From: CAMLIZ01 sp036231905
GTDB taxonomy: Bacteria > Pseudomonadota > Gammaproteobacteria > Burkholderiales > Burkholderiaceae_C
Reading direction: 5' to 3'
DNA length: 64,000 nt
NCBI RefSeq assembly: GCF_036231905.1
Contig: NZ_JAZARE010000007.1
Location: forward strand, 248,001 to 312,000
Part shown: positions 34,961-42,738 of the stretch, one piece after another
Numbering within the stretch: the stretch's first letter is position 1
Layout: each line of letters opens with the position of its first letter
Translations under genes and position numbers: made by a program
The notes under the pieces: model-generated
Database searches by the model: none
Seen by the model: the letters and a program-made list of their open reading frames with translations, nothing else
Told to the model about the DNA's origin: nothing

Positions 34961-36925
34961 GTGTTGTATCCCAAGGAATTTGACGTCATCGTCATCGGTG
35001 GCGGCCATGCCGGCACCGAGGCCGCACTGGCCGCGGCGCGCATGGGCTGCAGCACCTTGCTGCTCACGCACAACATCGAGACCCTGGGGCAGATGAGCTG
35101 CAACCCCTCGATCGGCGGCATCGGCAAGGGCCACCTGGTCAAGGAGATCGATGCGCTGGGTGGCGCGATGGCCGCCGCCACGGACGAAGCGGGCATCCAG
35201 TTCCGCATCCTCAACGGTTCCAAGGGGCCGGCGGTGCGGGCCACCCGGGCCCAGGCCGACCGGGTGTTGTACAAGGCGGCGATCCGGCGCCGGCTCGAGA
35301 ATCAGCCTAACCTGTGGTTGTTCCAGCAAGCGGTGGACGACCTGGTGCTCGAAGGCGACCGGGTGGTGGGCGCGGTCACGCAGGTGGGCATTCGCTTTCG
35401 CGGCCGGGCGGTGGTGCTGACGGCTGGCACCTTCCTCGACGGCCGCATCCACGTCGGCTTGCAGAACCATGCCGCCGGACGCGCCGGGGATCCGCCGGCG
35501 GTCAGCTTGGCCGCGCGCCTGCGCGAACTCGAGCTGCCACAGGGGCGGCTGAAAACCGGCACGCCGCCGCGCATCGATGGCCGCAGCGTTGACTTCTCCC
35601 GGCTCGTCGAACAGCCGGGTGACCTGGACCCGGTGCCGGTGTTCAGCTTCCTCGGGTCGGCGGACCAGCATCCGCGCCAGGTGCCCTGCTGGATCACGCA
35701 CACCAACGAACGCACGCACGAGATCATCCGCTCCGGCTTCGACCGCAGCCCGATGTTCACCGGCGTGATCGAGGGCGTGGGGCCGCGATACTGCCCGAGC
35801 ATCGAAGACAAGGTGAACCGGTTCGCGGACAAGGATTCGCACCAGATCTTCCTGGAGCCGGAAGGCCTGACGACGCACGAGTTCTATCCGAACGGCATTT
35901 CCACCTCCTTGCCGTTCGACGTGCAGCTGGCGGCGGTGCGGTCGATGGTGGGCCTGGAGCAGGCGCACATCCTGCGCCCGGGCTATGCGATCGAGTACGA
36001 CTATTTCGACCCGCGCGGCCTGAAGGCGAGCTTCGAGACGCGCGCGATCAACGGGCTGTTCTTTGCCGGGCAGATCAATGGCACCACCGGGTACGAGGAG
36101 GCGGCGGCGCAGGGGCTGTTTGCCGGCGCGAACGCGGCGCTGCAGGTGCGCGGCGAGCGGGCCTGGGTGCCACGGCGTGACGAGGCCTACCTGGGGGTGC
36201 TGGTCGACGACCTGATCACCAAGGGTGTGACGGAGCCGTACCGGATGTTCACCAGCCGGGCGGAGTTCCGCCTGCAACTGCGTGAAGACAATGCCGACAT
36301 GCGGTTGACCGAAAAAGGCCGTGCGCTTGGCTTGGTCGACGATGTGCGCTGGGAGCAGTTCGCCCGCAAGCGCGACGCTGTTTCACGTGAAACAGAGCGG
36401 CTGCGGTCGGCATGGGTGCACCCACGCAACCTGCCCGCCGTGGCCGCCGAACAGTGGCTGGGCAAAGCGCTGGAGCACGAACACAGCTTGTGTGACTTGC
36501 TGCGGCGGCCCGGTGTCAGCTTCGACACGGTGGAGGCCATTGCGAAAGTTGCCCGACCGGAAGTGGGTGTTTCACGTGAAACCTTGAATGCGGAGCTCGG
36601 TGTGCAACTCGCCGCCGCCGTGATCGAACAGGTCGAGGTGGCCGCGAAGTACGCCGGCTACATCGACAAGCAGGTGGAGGAAGTAGAGCGCGCGGCTCAC
36701 TACGAACATCTGCGGCTGCCGGAGGACCTGGACTATGCCGAGGTGACGGCGTTGTCGTTCGAGGTGCGGCAAAAGCTCAACCAACACCGGCCGGAGACCT
36801 TGGGCCAGGCGGCCCGCATCTCCGGCGTGACACCCGCTGCGATTTCGCTGCTGCTGGTGCATTTGAAGAAGAAGCGCTTCAAAGGCTTCTCGCCATCCGC
36901 TGCGGTGGTCAATGCAGCCGCGTGA
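34961..36925 (+). CDS. mnmG: tRNA uridine-5-carboxymethylaminomethyl modification enzyme
   Basis: 654 residues, normal MnmG (GidA) length. With MnmE it installs the cmnm5 group on wobble U34 of some tRNAs. FAD-binding GGGHAGTEAALAAARMG at about 13-29, SCNPSIGGIGKGHLVKEID, LKTGTPPRID and INGTTGYEEAAAQG are all present. It starts with GTG (34961; next codon TTG). The gene also carries two parS sites, read as VSRET in the protein. First gene of the mnmG-rsmG-lysE-parA string. Confidence 0.97.
   Translation: MLYPKEFDVIVIGGGHAGTEAALAAARMGCSTLLLTHNIETLGQMSCNPSIGGIGKGHLVKEIDALGGAMAAATDEAGIQFRILNGSKGPAVRATRAQADRVLYKAAIRRRLENQPNLWLFQQAVDDLVLEGDRVVGAVTQVGIRFRGRAVVLTAGTFLDGRIHVGLQNHAAGRAGDPPAVSLAARLRELELPQGRLKTGTPPRIDGRSVDFSRLVEQPGDLDPVPVFSFLGSADQHPRQVPCWITHTNERTHEIIRSGFDRSPMFTGVIEGVGPRYCPSIEDKVNRFADKDSHQIFLEPEGLTTHEFYPNGISTSLPFDVQLAAVRSMVGLEQAHILRPGYAIEYDYFDPRGLKASFETRAINGLFFAGQINGTTGYEEAAAQGLFAGANAALQVRGERAWVPRRDEAYLGVLVDDLITKGVTEPYRMFTSRAEFRLQLREDNADMRLTEKGRALGLVDDVRWEQFARKRDAVSRETERLRSAWVHPRNLPAVAAEQWLGKALEHEHSLCDLLRRPGVSFDTVEAIAKVARPEVGVSRETLNAELGVQLAAAVIEQVEVAAKYAGYIDKQVEEVERAAHYEHLRLPEDLDYAEVTALSFEVRQKLNQHRPETLGQAARISGVTPAAISLLLVHLKKKRFKGFSPSAAVVNAAA
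36379..36394. promoter_or_regulatory. parS site 1, perfect
   Basis: TGTTTCACGTGAAACA, a perfect 16-base palindrome equal to the bacterial parS consensus, inside mnmG. ParB (encoded at 41415-42311) should bind here and spread. Confidence 0.95.
36568..36583. promoter_or_regulatory. parS site 2, one mismatch
   Basis: TGTTTCACGTGAAACC, 15 of 16 matches to parS, inside mnmG, 189 bases after site 1 and in the same reading frame, so the encoded residues are again VSRET. Confidence 0.9.
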
Positions 36926-37604
36926 CGAGGCCGGCGGAGGGCCGGGAAACACGCAACCCAGCCCCACCGAGCTGATCGAAGCTGCGGCGCGTTTGGGCAT
37001 GGCGCTGGATCCGAGCGCGGCAGAGCGGATGTTGGCCTATCTCCAGCTGCTTCAGCGCTGGAACGCCACCTACAACCTGACGGCGGTGCGCGACCCCGGG
37101 CAGATGTTCAGCCACCACCTGCTGGACTGCGTGGCGGTCGTGCCACCGTTGCGCCGGCATCTCGCCGGAGCGGCTGGTCGCCTGCTGGACGTGGGCAGTG
37201 GCGGGGGTTTGCCAGGCGCGGTGATCGCCATGCTGATGCCGGAGGTTCAGGTGAGTTGCGTGGACACGGTCGGCAAGAAGGCCGCCTTCATCCGGCAGGT
37301 GGCTGGAGAGTTGGGCCTGCGCAACCTGAATGCCGTCCACGCCCGTGTGGAGCAACTGGATGGACGCTTCGACGTCATCACGTCCCGGGCCTTTGCCAGC
37401 CTGCCCGACTTCTGCCGCCTCACCCGACCCTTGCTCGCCGAGCAGGGCGCCTGGATGGCGATGAAGGGAAAACTGCCCGCTGACGAGATGGCGGCCCTGC
37501 CCAGCAACATTGCGGTGTTTCACGTGGAACATCTCGCGGTGCCCAGCCTGGATGCGGAGCGCTGCCTCGTGTGGATGCGGCCAGCGCCGGCCGCTGGCGC
37601 CTGA
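36912..37604 (+). CDS. rsmG: 16S rRNA (guanine527-N7)-methyltransferase
   Basis: 230 residues. The start overlaps the end of mnmG by 14 bases. RsmG blocks: RWNATYNLTAVRDPGQM, HHLLDCVAVVP, SAM-binding LLDVGSGGGLPGAVIA, and DVITSRAFASLPDFC. It methylates G527 of 16S rRNA. The 3' third contains a third parS site (37516-37531), translated as VFHVEH. Confidence 0.96.
   Translation: MQPRDEAGGGPGNTQPSPTELIEAAARLGMALDPSAAERMLAYLQLLQRWNATYNLTAVRDPGQMFSHHLLDCVAVVPPLRRHLAGAAGRLLDVGSGGGLPGAVIAMLMPEVQVSCVDTVGKKAAFIRQVAGELGLRNLNAVHARVEQLDGRFDVITSRAFASLPDFCRLTRPLLAEQGAWMAMKGKLPADEMAALPSNIAVFHVEHLAVPSLDAERCLVWMRPAPAAGA
37516..37531. promoter_or_regulatory. parS site 3
   Basis: TGTTTCACGTGGAACA inside rsmG; it mixes the two arms of known parS variants (TTTCACGTG and CACGTGGAA), giving a match to the consensus TGTTNCACGTGNAACA. 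About 950 bases after site 2. Confidence 0.9.
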
Positions 37605-37642
37605 TTGCCCGCACAATCGCAGCCAGGGAGCTCCTCTTTTTT

Positions 37643-38260
37643 ATGCTGGGCATCACAGACTACGGTGCGTTCTGCGCCGCGATCGTCGTCTTTCTCGCGC
37701 TGCCAGGCCCGGGCACTTTTGCCTTGCTCGGGTCCACCGCCAAGGGTGGGTTCCGGGGTGGAGCGGCTGCCACCCTGGGGCTGATCGCGGGCGACCAGGT
37801 GCTGATGTGGCTGGCCGTGGGTGGCGTTGCGGCACTGCTTTCTGCCCACCCCGGCTGGTTCCGGCTGGTGCAATACGCCGGGGCGGCTTACCTGGTGTGG
37901 TTGGGCCTGCGCCTGCTGTGGCCCCGGGCCGCAGGCGCGCAGCGCGCCGTGGTGGACATCCGGCCGCGGCACTATGCCCGCCAGGCCTTCCTCATCACCC
38001 TGCTCAATCCGAAGGCCATCCTGTTCTACATGGCCTTCTTCCCGCTGTTCATCCGGCCGGGGGCGCACCAAGGCATGCTGACCTTCACGGCGATGGCCCT
38101 CACCATCGCGGGCATTACGGCGGTGTACTGCCTCAGCCTGTGCGCCCTGGCCGGCGCGGTGGCGCGCCAAGTGCGCACGCATCACCGCATGGCGGCCTGG
38201 CTGGAGCGCCTGACCGGCGTGTTCCTGATCGGCTTCGGCCTGCGGCTGGTGCGCGACTAG
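37643..38260 (+). CDS. LysE/RhtB-family amino-acid exporter
   Basis: 205 residues from the ATG at 37643, the usual LysE length. It starts MLGITDYGAFCAAIVVFLAL with the signature PGPGTFALLGSTAKGG. About six hydrophobic segments; the conserved LLNPKAILFYMAFFPLFI is present. Exports amino acids or homoserine-type compounds. It sits between rsmG and parA, as in many Burkholderiales. An upstream start would add a 24-residue non-conserved stretch. Confidence 0.9.
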   Translation: MLGITDYGAFCAAIVVFLALPGPGTFALLGSTAKGGFRGGAAATLGLIAGDQVLMWLAVGGVAALLSAHPGWFRLVQYAGAAYLVWLGLRLLWPRAAGAQRAVVDIRPRHYARQAFLITLLNPKAILFYMAFFPLFIRPGAHQGMLTFTAMALTIAGITAVYCLSLCALAGAVARQVRTHHRMAAWLERLTGVFLIGFGLRLVRD

Positions 38261-38297
38261 CGCGCCAAACAGCCTCCCTTCCTTTTCCTGACCCCAC

Positions 38298-39074
38298 ATG
38301 GCCCGAATCTTTTGCATTGCCAACCAGAAGGGCGGCGTCGGCAAGACGACCACCACCGTCAATCTTGCGGCCGGCCTCGCCCTGGTGGGCCAGCGCGTGC
38401 TGGTGGTGGACCTGGATCCGCAGGGCAATGCCACGATGGGGTCGGGTGTGGACAAGCGCCAGCTCACGCTGTCGGTGTACGACGTGCTGCTGGAATCGGC
38501 TGGCATCGAGGAAGCCAAGTCGCGCTCGGAGAAGGGCGGCTACGACATCCTGGGTGCCAACCGGGAGCTGGCCGGGGCGGAGGTGGAACTGGTGGAGCTT
38601 GAGCGCCGCAACGAACGCCTGCGCACGGCAATCAAGCCGGTGGCCGACCTGTATGACTTCGTCCTCATCGACTGCCCGCCCTCGCTCAGCCTGCTCACCT
38701 TGAACGGCCTGTGCAGCGCCCACGGCGTGATCGTGCCCATGCAGTGCGAGTACTTTGCGCTGGAAGGCTTGAGCGACCTGGTCAACACCATCAAGCAGGT
38801 ACACGCCAACCTCAACAAGGACCTGCAGATCATCGGGCTGCTGCGCGTGATGTTCGATCCGCGCATCACCTTGCAGCAGCAGGTGAGCGACCAGCTCAAG
38901 GCCCACTTCGGCGACAAGGTGTTCAACAGCGTCATCCCGCGCAACGTGCGCCTGGCGGAAGCGCCAAGCTACGGCCAGCCCGGCGTGGTGTTCGATCCGC
39001 AGTCCAAGGGGGCGCAGGCGTTCATCGAGTTCGCGCGCGAGATGGTGGAGCGTGTGCAGGCCGTGGCGGTTTGA
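38298..39074 (+). CDS. parA: Chromosome partitioning ATPase
   Basis: 258 residues. Deviant Walker A ANQKGGVGKTTTTVNLA (about 8-24), DLDPQGNATMGSGVD (Walker A'), IDCPPSLSLLTLNGL (Walker B). ParA binds DNA nonspecifically with ATP and moves ParB-parS complexes; ParB stimulates its ATPase. Three genes separate it from parB. Confidence 0.96.
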   Translation: MARIFCIANQKGGVGKTTTTVNLAAGLALVGQRVLVVDLDPQGNATMGSGVDKRQLTLSVYDVLLESAGIEEAKSRSEKGGYDILGANRELAGAEVELVELERRNERLRTAIKPVADLYDFVLIDCPPSLSLLTLNGLCSAHGVIVPMQCEYFALEGLSDLVNTIKQVHANLNKDLQIIGLLRVMFDPRITLQQQVSDQLKAHFGDKVFNSVIPRNVRLAEAPSYGQPGVVFDPQSKGAQAFIEFAREMVERVQAVAV

Positions 39075-39079
39075 GCACC

Positions 39080-39868
39080 ATGCTGCCTGCGCTGAACCCC
39101 GATTTCCCTGCCGATCTGCTCTCCCGAGTCGAGGACGCAGGCCTGAACGCCTCGGCGCCGCCCCAGCAGCGCTGGCTGGACGGCTGGCTGGTGCGGCTGT
39201 CGCCGGGCAAGGCCAAACGCGCACGCTGCATCAACGCGGTGTCGACTGGCCGCCTGCCGCTGGACCAGCGGCTGGCGCAGGCGCGTGCGGCGTATGCCGA
39301 AGCCGGCCTGCCCCTGATGCTGCGCATCACGCCGTTCACCGCGCCGCAGGACCTGGACGCCTGGCTCGCGGCCCAGGGCTTCGAGACCTTGGACGACACG
39401 CGGGTCATGGTGCTGGAGTCAATTAACGGCTTGGGCGGCGGCACCTTGCCGCCCGGCTGCCGTCTGCAGGCCGCCACGGCGCCGGCTTTTGCTGAATGGG
39501 TGGGCGCCCAGCGGGGCTCACCGCAAGCGCAGCGGGCCGCGCATGCCGAACGCCTGTTGAACTCGCCGGTGCCTTACCGCGGCTTCCTGCTGATGCGTCA
39601 CGACGAGCCGGTGGCGGGTGGCCAGTTCGCCATCGAAGGGGAGGTGGCGGGGTTGTACGACGTGTTCACCGCGCCCGAAGCCCGCGGCCACGGTTTGGCA
39701 AGCGCGCTCTGCCAGGCGGTGCTGGCGCAGGCCGCGAGCGCCGGCGCACGCATCGGCTACCTGCAAGTGGAGCAGGACAACGCCCCGGCCCGGGCCATCT
39801 ACCGCCGCCTCGGGTTCCGCGACGCCTACAGCTACTTCTACCGCACGGATTCCGCTGCCGCGCAGTAA
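39080..39868 (+). CDS. GNAT-family N-acetyltransferase
   Basis: 262 residues, starting 5 bases after the parA stop. The C-terminal GNAT fold (about 150-262) has the acetyl-CoA loop APEARGHGLASALCQAV, then YLQVEQDNAPARAIYRRLGF. The N-terminal half (WLDGWLVRLSPGKAKRARCI) matches two-lobed GNAT proteins that occupy this position beside parA. Substrate unknown. Confidence 0.88.
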   Translation: MLPALNPDFPADLLSRVEDAGLNASAPPQQRWLDGWLVRLSPGKAKRARCINAVSTGRLPLDQRLAQARAAYAEAGLPLMLRITPFTAPQDLDAWLAAQGFETLDDTRVMVLESINGLGGGTLPPGCRLQAATAPAFAEWVGAQRGSPQAQRAAHAERLLNSPVPYRGFLLMRHDEPVAGGQFAIEGEVAGLYDVFTAPEARGHGLASALCQAVLAQAASAGARIGYLQVEQDNAPARAIYRRLGFRDAYSYFYRTDSAAAQ

Positions 39869-39872
39869 GCGC

Positions 39873-40814
39873 TCACAAGCCCAGCGCCTCGTCCACGCCG
39901 AGGTGCAGGTTCATGCACTGCACCGCGGCGCCGCTCGCACCTTTGCCCAGGTTGTCCAGGCGCGCCATCAGCACCGCCTGCGTGTTGGTGGCGAACACAA
40001 AGATGTCCACCCGGTTGGTGTCGTTGCAGCCCTGCACGTCGAAGTAGCCCTCGTCCAGCGTGGCGGCATCGCTGAGCGGCATCACGCGGATGAAGCGCTC
40101 GCCGGCATAGTGCTGTTCCAGGGCGGCCTGCAGGCGCGGGCCGTCGGTGCCAGGCGCCAGCTCGGAGAAGTGCAGCGGCAGCGTCACGGCCAGGCCCTTG
40201 TAGAAGCTGCTCACGATCGGCAGGAACACGGGCGGGGTGGTGAGCCCGGTGTGCGCCATCATTTCCGGAATGTGCTTGTGCGCCAGCTTCAGCGCATACG
40301 GCCGCGGCGACGCCAGGCGCGGGTCGCCGCCGGCCTCGTACTGCTCGATCATCTTCTTGCCGCCACCCGAATAGCCGGTGATCGAGGTGGCCGACACCGG
40401 CAGGCCGCGCGGCACCAGGCCGGCGTCGACCAGCGGGCGTAGCAGCAGGATGAACCCGGTGGCATGGCAGCCGGGGTTGGCGATGCGCTTGGCGCGGCGC
40501 AGGCGGTCGCGCTGCCCGGGGGCCAGCTCGGGCAGGCCGAACACCCACGAGGGGTCGGTGCGGTGGGCCGTGCTGGCGTCGATCAGGCAGGTGTTCGGGT
40601 TGTTCAACAGCAGCACCGCTTCGCGGGCGGCGGTGTCCGGCAGGCACAAAAAGGCGACGTCGGCCTCGTTGAGCAGGCGGGCGCGCTCGGCCGGGTCCTT
40701 GCGGCGGTCGGGGTGGGCGCGCAGCAGCTCGATGTCGTCGCGTTTCGACAGGTACTCATGGATGCGCAACCCGGTGGTGCCCTCCTGACCATCCACGAAC
40801 ACGGTGTGCTTCAT
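39873..40814 (-). CDS. argC: N-acetyl-gamma-glutamyl-phosphate reductase, type 2
   Basis: 313 residues from the ATG at 40814 (GAGG upstream). Short type-2 ArgC: MKHTVFVDGQEGTTGLRI at the start, the catalytic Cys in RIANPGCHATGFIL, then SITGYSGGGKKMIEQYE and AYALKLAHKHIPEM-like YALKLAHKHIPEM. It reduces N-acetylglutamyl phosphate to the semialdehyde in arginine synthesis. It is inverted within the parA-parB interval. Confidence 0.95.
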   Translation of the reverse strand: MKHTVFVDGQEGTTGLRIHEYLSKRDDIELLRAHPDRRKDPAERARLLNEADVAFLCLPDTAAREAVLLLNNPNTCLIDASTAHRTDPSWVFGLPELAPGQRDRLRRAKRIANPGCHATGFILLLRPLVDAGLVPRGLPVSATSITGYSGGGKKMIEQYEAGGDPRLASPRPYALKLAHKHIPEMMAHTGLTTPPVFLPIVSSFYKGLAVTLPLHFSELAPGTDGPRLQAALEQHYAGERFIRVMPLSDAATLDEGYFDVQGCNDTNRVDIFVFATNTQAVLMARLDNLGKGASGAAVQCMNLHLGVDEALGL

Positions 40815-40869
40815 CGCCGGACCTCTCACGCAAAATCAATACTGAACATCAAAGCATAAGGCAACCCGC

Positions 40870-41400
40870 ATGCACGGCACGCGCATCCTGCTTCTTCCCG
40901 GCTGGCAGAACTCCGGGCCGGACCATTGGCAAAGCCGCTGGGAACGCCTGCACGGGGACCAGCGCGTCGAGCAGGCCGACTGGGAATGGCCACGCCGCGG
41001 CGACTGGATGGCGCGCCTGGACGAGGTGCTGCAGGCCAGCGACACATCGGCCGTGCTGGTGGCGCACAGCCTGGGCTGCCACCTGGTGGCAGCCTGGGCA
41101 GCCCATTCGCGCCACACCGCCCGGGTGCGCGGCGCGCTGCTGGTCGCCATCCCCGACGTGGAGCGGGCCGACATGCCGCCGCAGCTGCACAACTGGCGAC
41201 CCATCGTGCGCCAGCGCCTGCCCTTTGCGGCGCTGGCCGTGCTCAGCACGGATGACCCCTATGGCGATCTCCCACGCACCGAGGCGATCGCCGGCGCCTG
41301 GGGCGCACCGGTGCAACTGGCCGGCCCGCGCGGTCACCTCAACGGTGACTCGGGTCTGGGCGACTGGCCCGAAGGCCGGGCGCTGCTGCAGTCGCTGTAG
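40870..41400 (+). CDS. RBBP9/YdeN-family serine hydrolase
   Basis: 176 residues. ILLLPGWQNSGPDHWQSRWE is the N-terminal family signature, AHSLGCHLV the nucleophile, DDPYGD the Asp and GHLNGDSGLGDW the His. Small alpha/beta hydrolase of unknown substrate. Divergent from argC (55-base gap) and 14 bases upstream of parB, with which it is probably read. Confidence 0.9.
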   Translation: MHGTRILLLPGWQNSGPDHWQSRWERLHGDQRVEQADWEWPRRGDWMARLDEVLQASDTSAVLVAHSLGCHLVAAWAAHSRHTARVRGALLVAIPDVERADMPPQLHNWRPIVRQRLPFAALAVLSTDDPYGDLPRTEAIAGAWGAPVQLAGPRGHLNGDSGLGDWPEGRALLQSL

Positions 41401-41414
41401 CGGAGAATCCCTGC

Positions 41415-42311
41415 ATGGTCACCAAAAAACCCAAGGGCCTCGGCCTCGGCCTGGAAGCCTTGCTCGGCCCCAAGGTGTCGGAGGCGTCCGCGCCCCAGCG
41501 CGAGGGCGAACCCACCGTGCTCAAGCTCGATCAGCTGCAACCCGGCAAGTACCAGCCGCGCACCCGCATGGACGAGGGTTCGTTGTACGAGCTGGCCGAG
41601 AGCATCAAGTCGCAGGGCATCATGCAGCCCATCCTGGTGCGTCCGTTGGGCGGCCAGCGCTACGAGATCATTGCGGGCGAGCGCCGCACGCGAGCCGCCA
41701 AACTGGCCGGCCTGAGCGAAGTGCCGGTGCTGGTGAAGCCGGTGCCCGACGAAGCGGCGGCCGTGATGGCGTTGATCGAGAACATCCAGCGTGAAGACCT
41801 CAACCCGCTGGAAGAGGCCCAAGGCCTGCAGCGCCTGGTGCATGAATTCAAGCTCACGCACGAGCAGGCGGCGCAGGCCGTGGGCCGCTCGCGCAGCGCG
41901 GCCAGCAACCTGCTGCGCCTGCTGAACCTGGCGCCGCCGGTGCAGCAGATGCTGATGGCGGGTGACCTGGACATGGGCCACGCGCGCGCGCTGCTGTCGC
42001 TCGACAGTGCGCAGCAGATCCTCAGCGCCAACGAGATCGTGGCCAAGAAGCTGTCGGTGCGCGACGCCGAGAAGCTGGTGGCGCGTGCCGGCAACGTCGG
42101 CCGCCAGAGCCCGCTGCTGCGGGTGAAGAAGGACAAGCCGCGCGATTTGGTGCGGCTGGAAGAATCCCTGGCCGACCGGCTCACGGCCGACGTGGAAATC
42201 CGCATCCAGCGCCGCACCTCGCGCGGCGAGCAGGGTGAGATCGCCATTCGCTTCGGCTCACTTGACGAGCTGAACGGGCTGCTCGAAAAACTGGGTGTGC
42301 GGGACGCCTGA
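41415..42311 (+). CDS. parB: Chromosome partitioning protein, parS-binding CTPase
   Basis: 298 residues. The N-terminal domain contains YQPRTRMDEGSLYELAESIK and the C-motif-like GERRTRAAKLAG (CTP-binding/arginine patch), then ENIQREDLNPLEEAQGLQRL. Central HTH: TQEQAAQ-like THEQAAQAVGRSRSAASNLL. C-terminal dimerisation domain from about 235. Binds the parS sites in mnmG and rsmG and loads condensin. Confidence 0.97.
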   Translation: MVTKKPKGLGLGLEALLGPKVSEASAPQREGEPTVLKLDQLQPGKYQPRTRMDEGSLYELAESIKSQGIMQPILVRPLGGQRYEIIAGERRTRAAKLAGLSEVPVLVKPVPDEAAAVMALIENIQREDLNPLEEAQGLQRLVHEFKLTHEQAAQAVGRSRSAASNLLRLLNLAPPVQQMLMAGDLDMGHARALLSLDSAQQILSANEIVAKKLSVRDAEKLVARAGNVGRQSPLLRVKKDKPRDLVRLEESLADRLTADVEIRIQRRTSRGEQGEIAIRFGSLDELNGLLEKLGVRDA

Positions 42312-42738
42312 ATCAGGGTTCGTCCCGCGCGCATTGCGGGGGTGAACGTGAAATTTCTCTGTGCAACGCCCCCGGTTTGGGAACACAGTAGCGTTGACAG
42401 ACACCAAACAACAAACACATCGGTAGGCGCCGGCCCTGTGAGCGGCGTTGAACGATGAGGGAATTGGCAGCGGAGTCATCATGCAGGGCACGGTCCTTGC
42501 TGAGTCTCCAGCGCGGAGCGGCGAATTGTTGGGCATAGCCCTCGCTTCTCGGTGCATCGCCGCCCCGCGGTTGGAGCGATGCTGGAGACAACAAAGAACT
42601 GAAGAACACGAGTCACTGAAGACCGGAAAGCTCTGATGGCGCCCGGGCCCGTACCTCAAGGCCGGGACTTCATCAGAACTTCCCAGACGCCGGTGTGGCT
42701 ACATCACGGCCACCGACGCCTTCCTACAGGAGGTCCGC
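42312..42738. other. Long leader/promoter region of the prkA operon
   Basis: 427 bases with no supported gene. TTGACA (42394-42399) is a perfect -35 hexamer, but no good -10 follows at 16-18 bases (ACATCG is the nearest), so an activator or alternative sigma factor is possible. The segment just before prkA ends with ACAGGAGG, a strong ribosome-binding site. I see no RNA family or terminator in it. Confidence 0.45.

Noticed and set aside
42349..42358. GAACGTGAAA downstream of parB as a further parS half-site
   Set aside because: Only one arm matches the parS consensus; the palindrome is missing.
42448..42636. 62-codon open frame upstream of prkA
   Set aside because: No ribosome-binding site, no recognisable domain, and it sits in the long leader region. 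Possible but unsupported.
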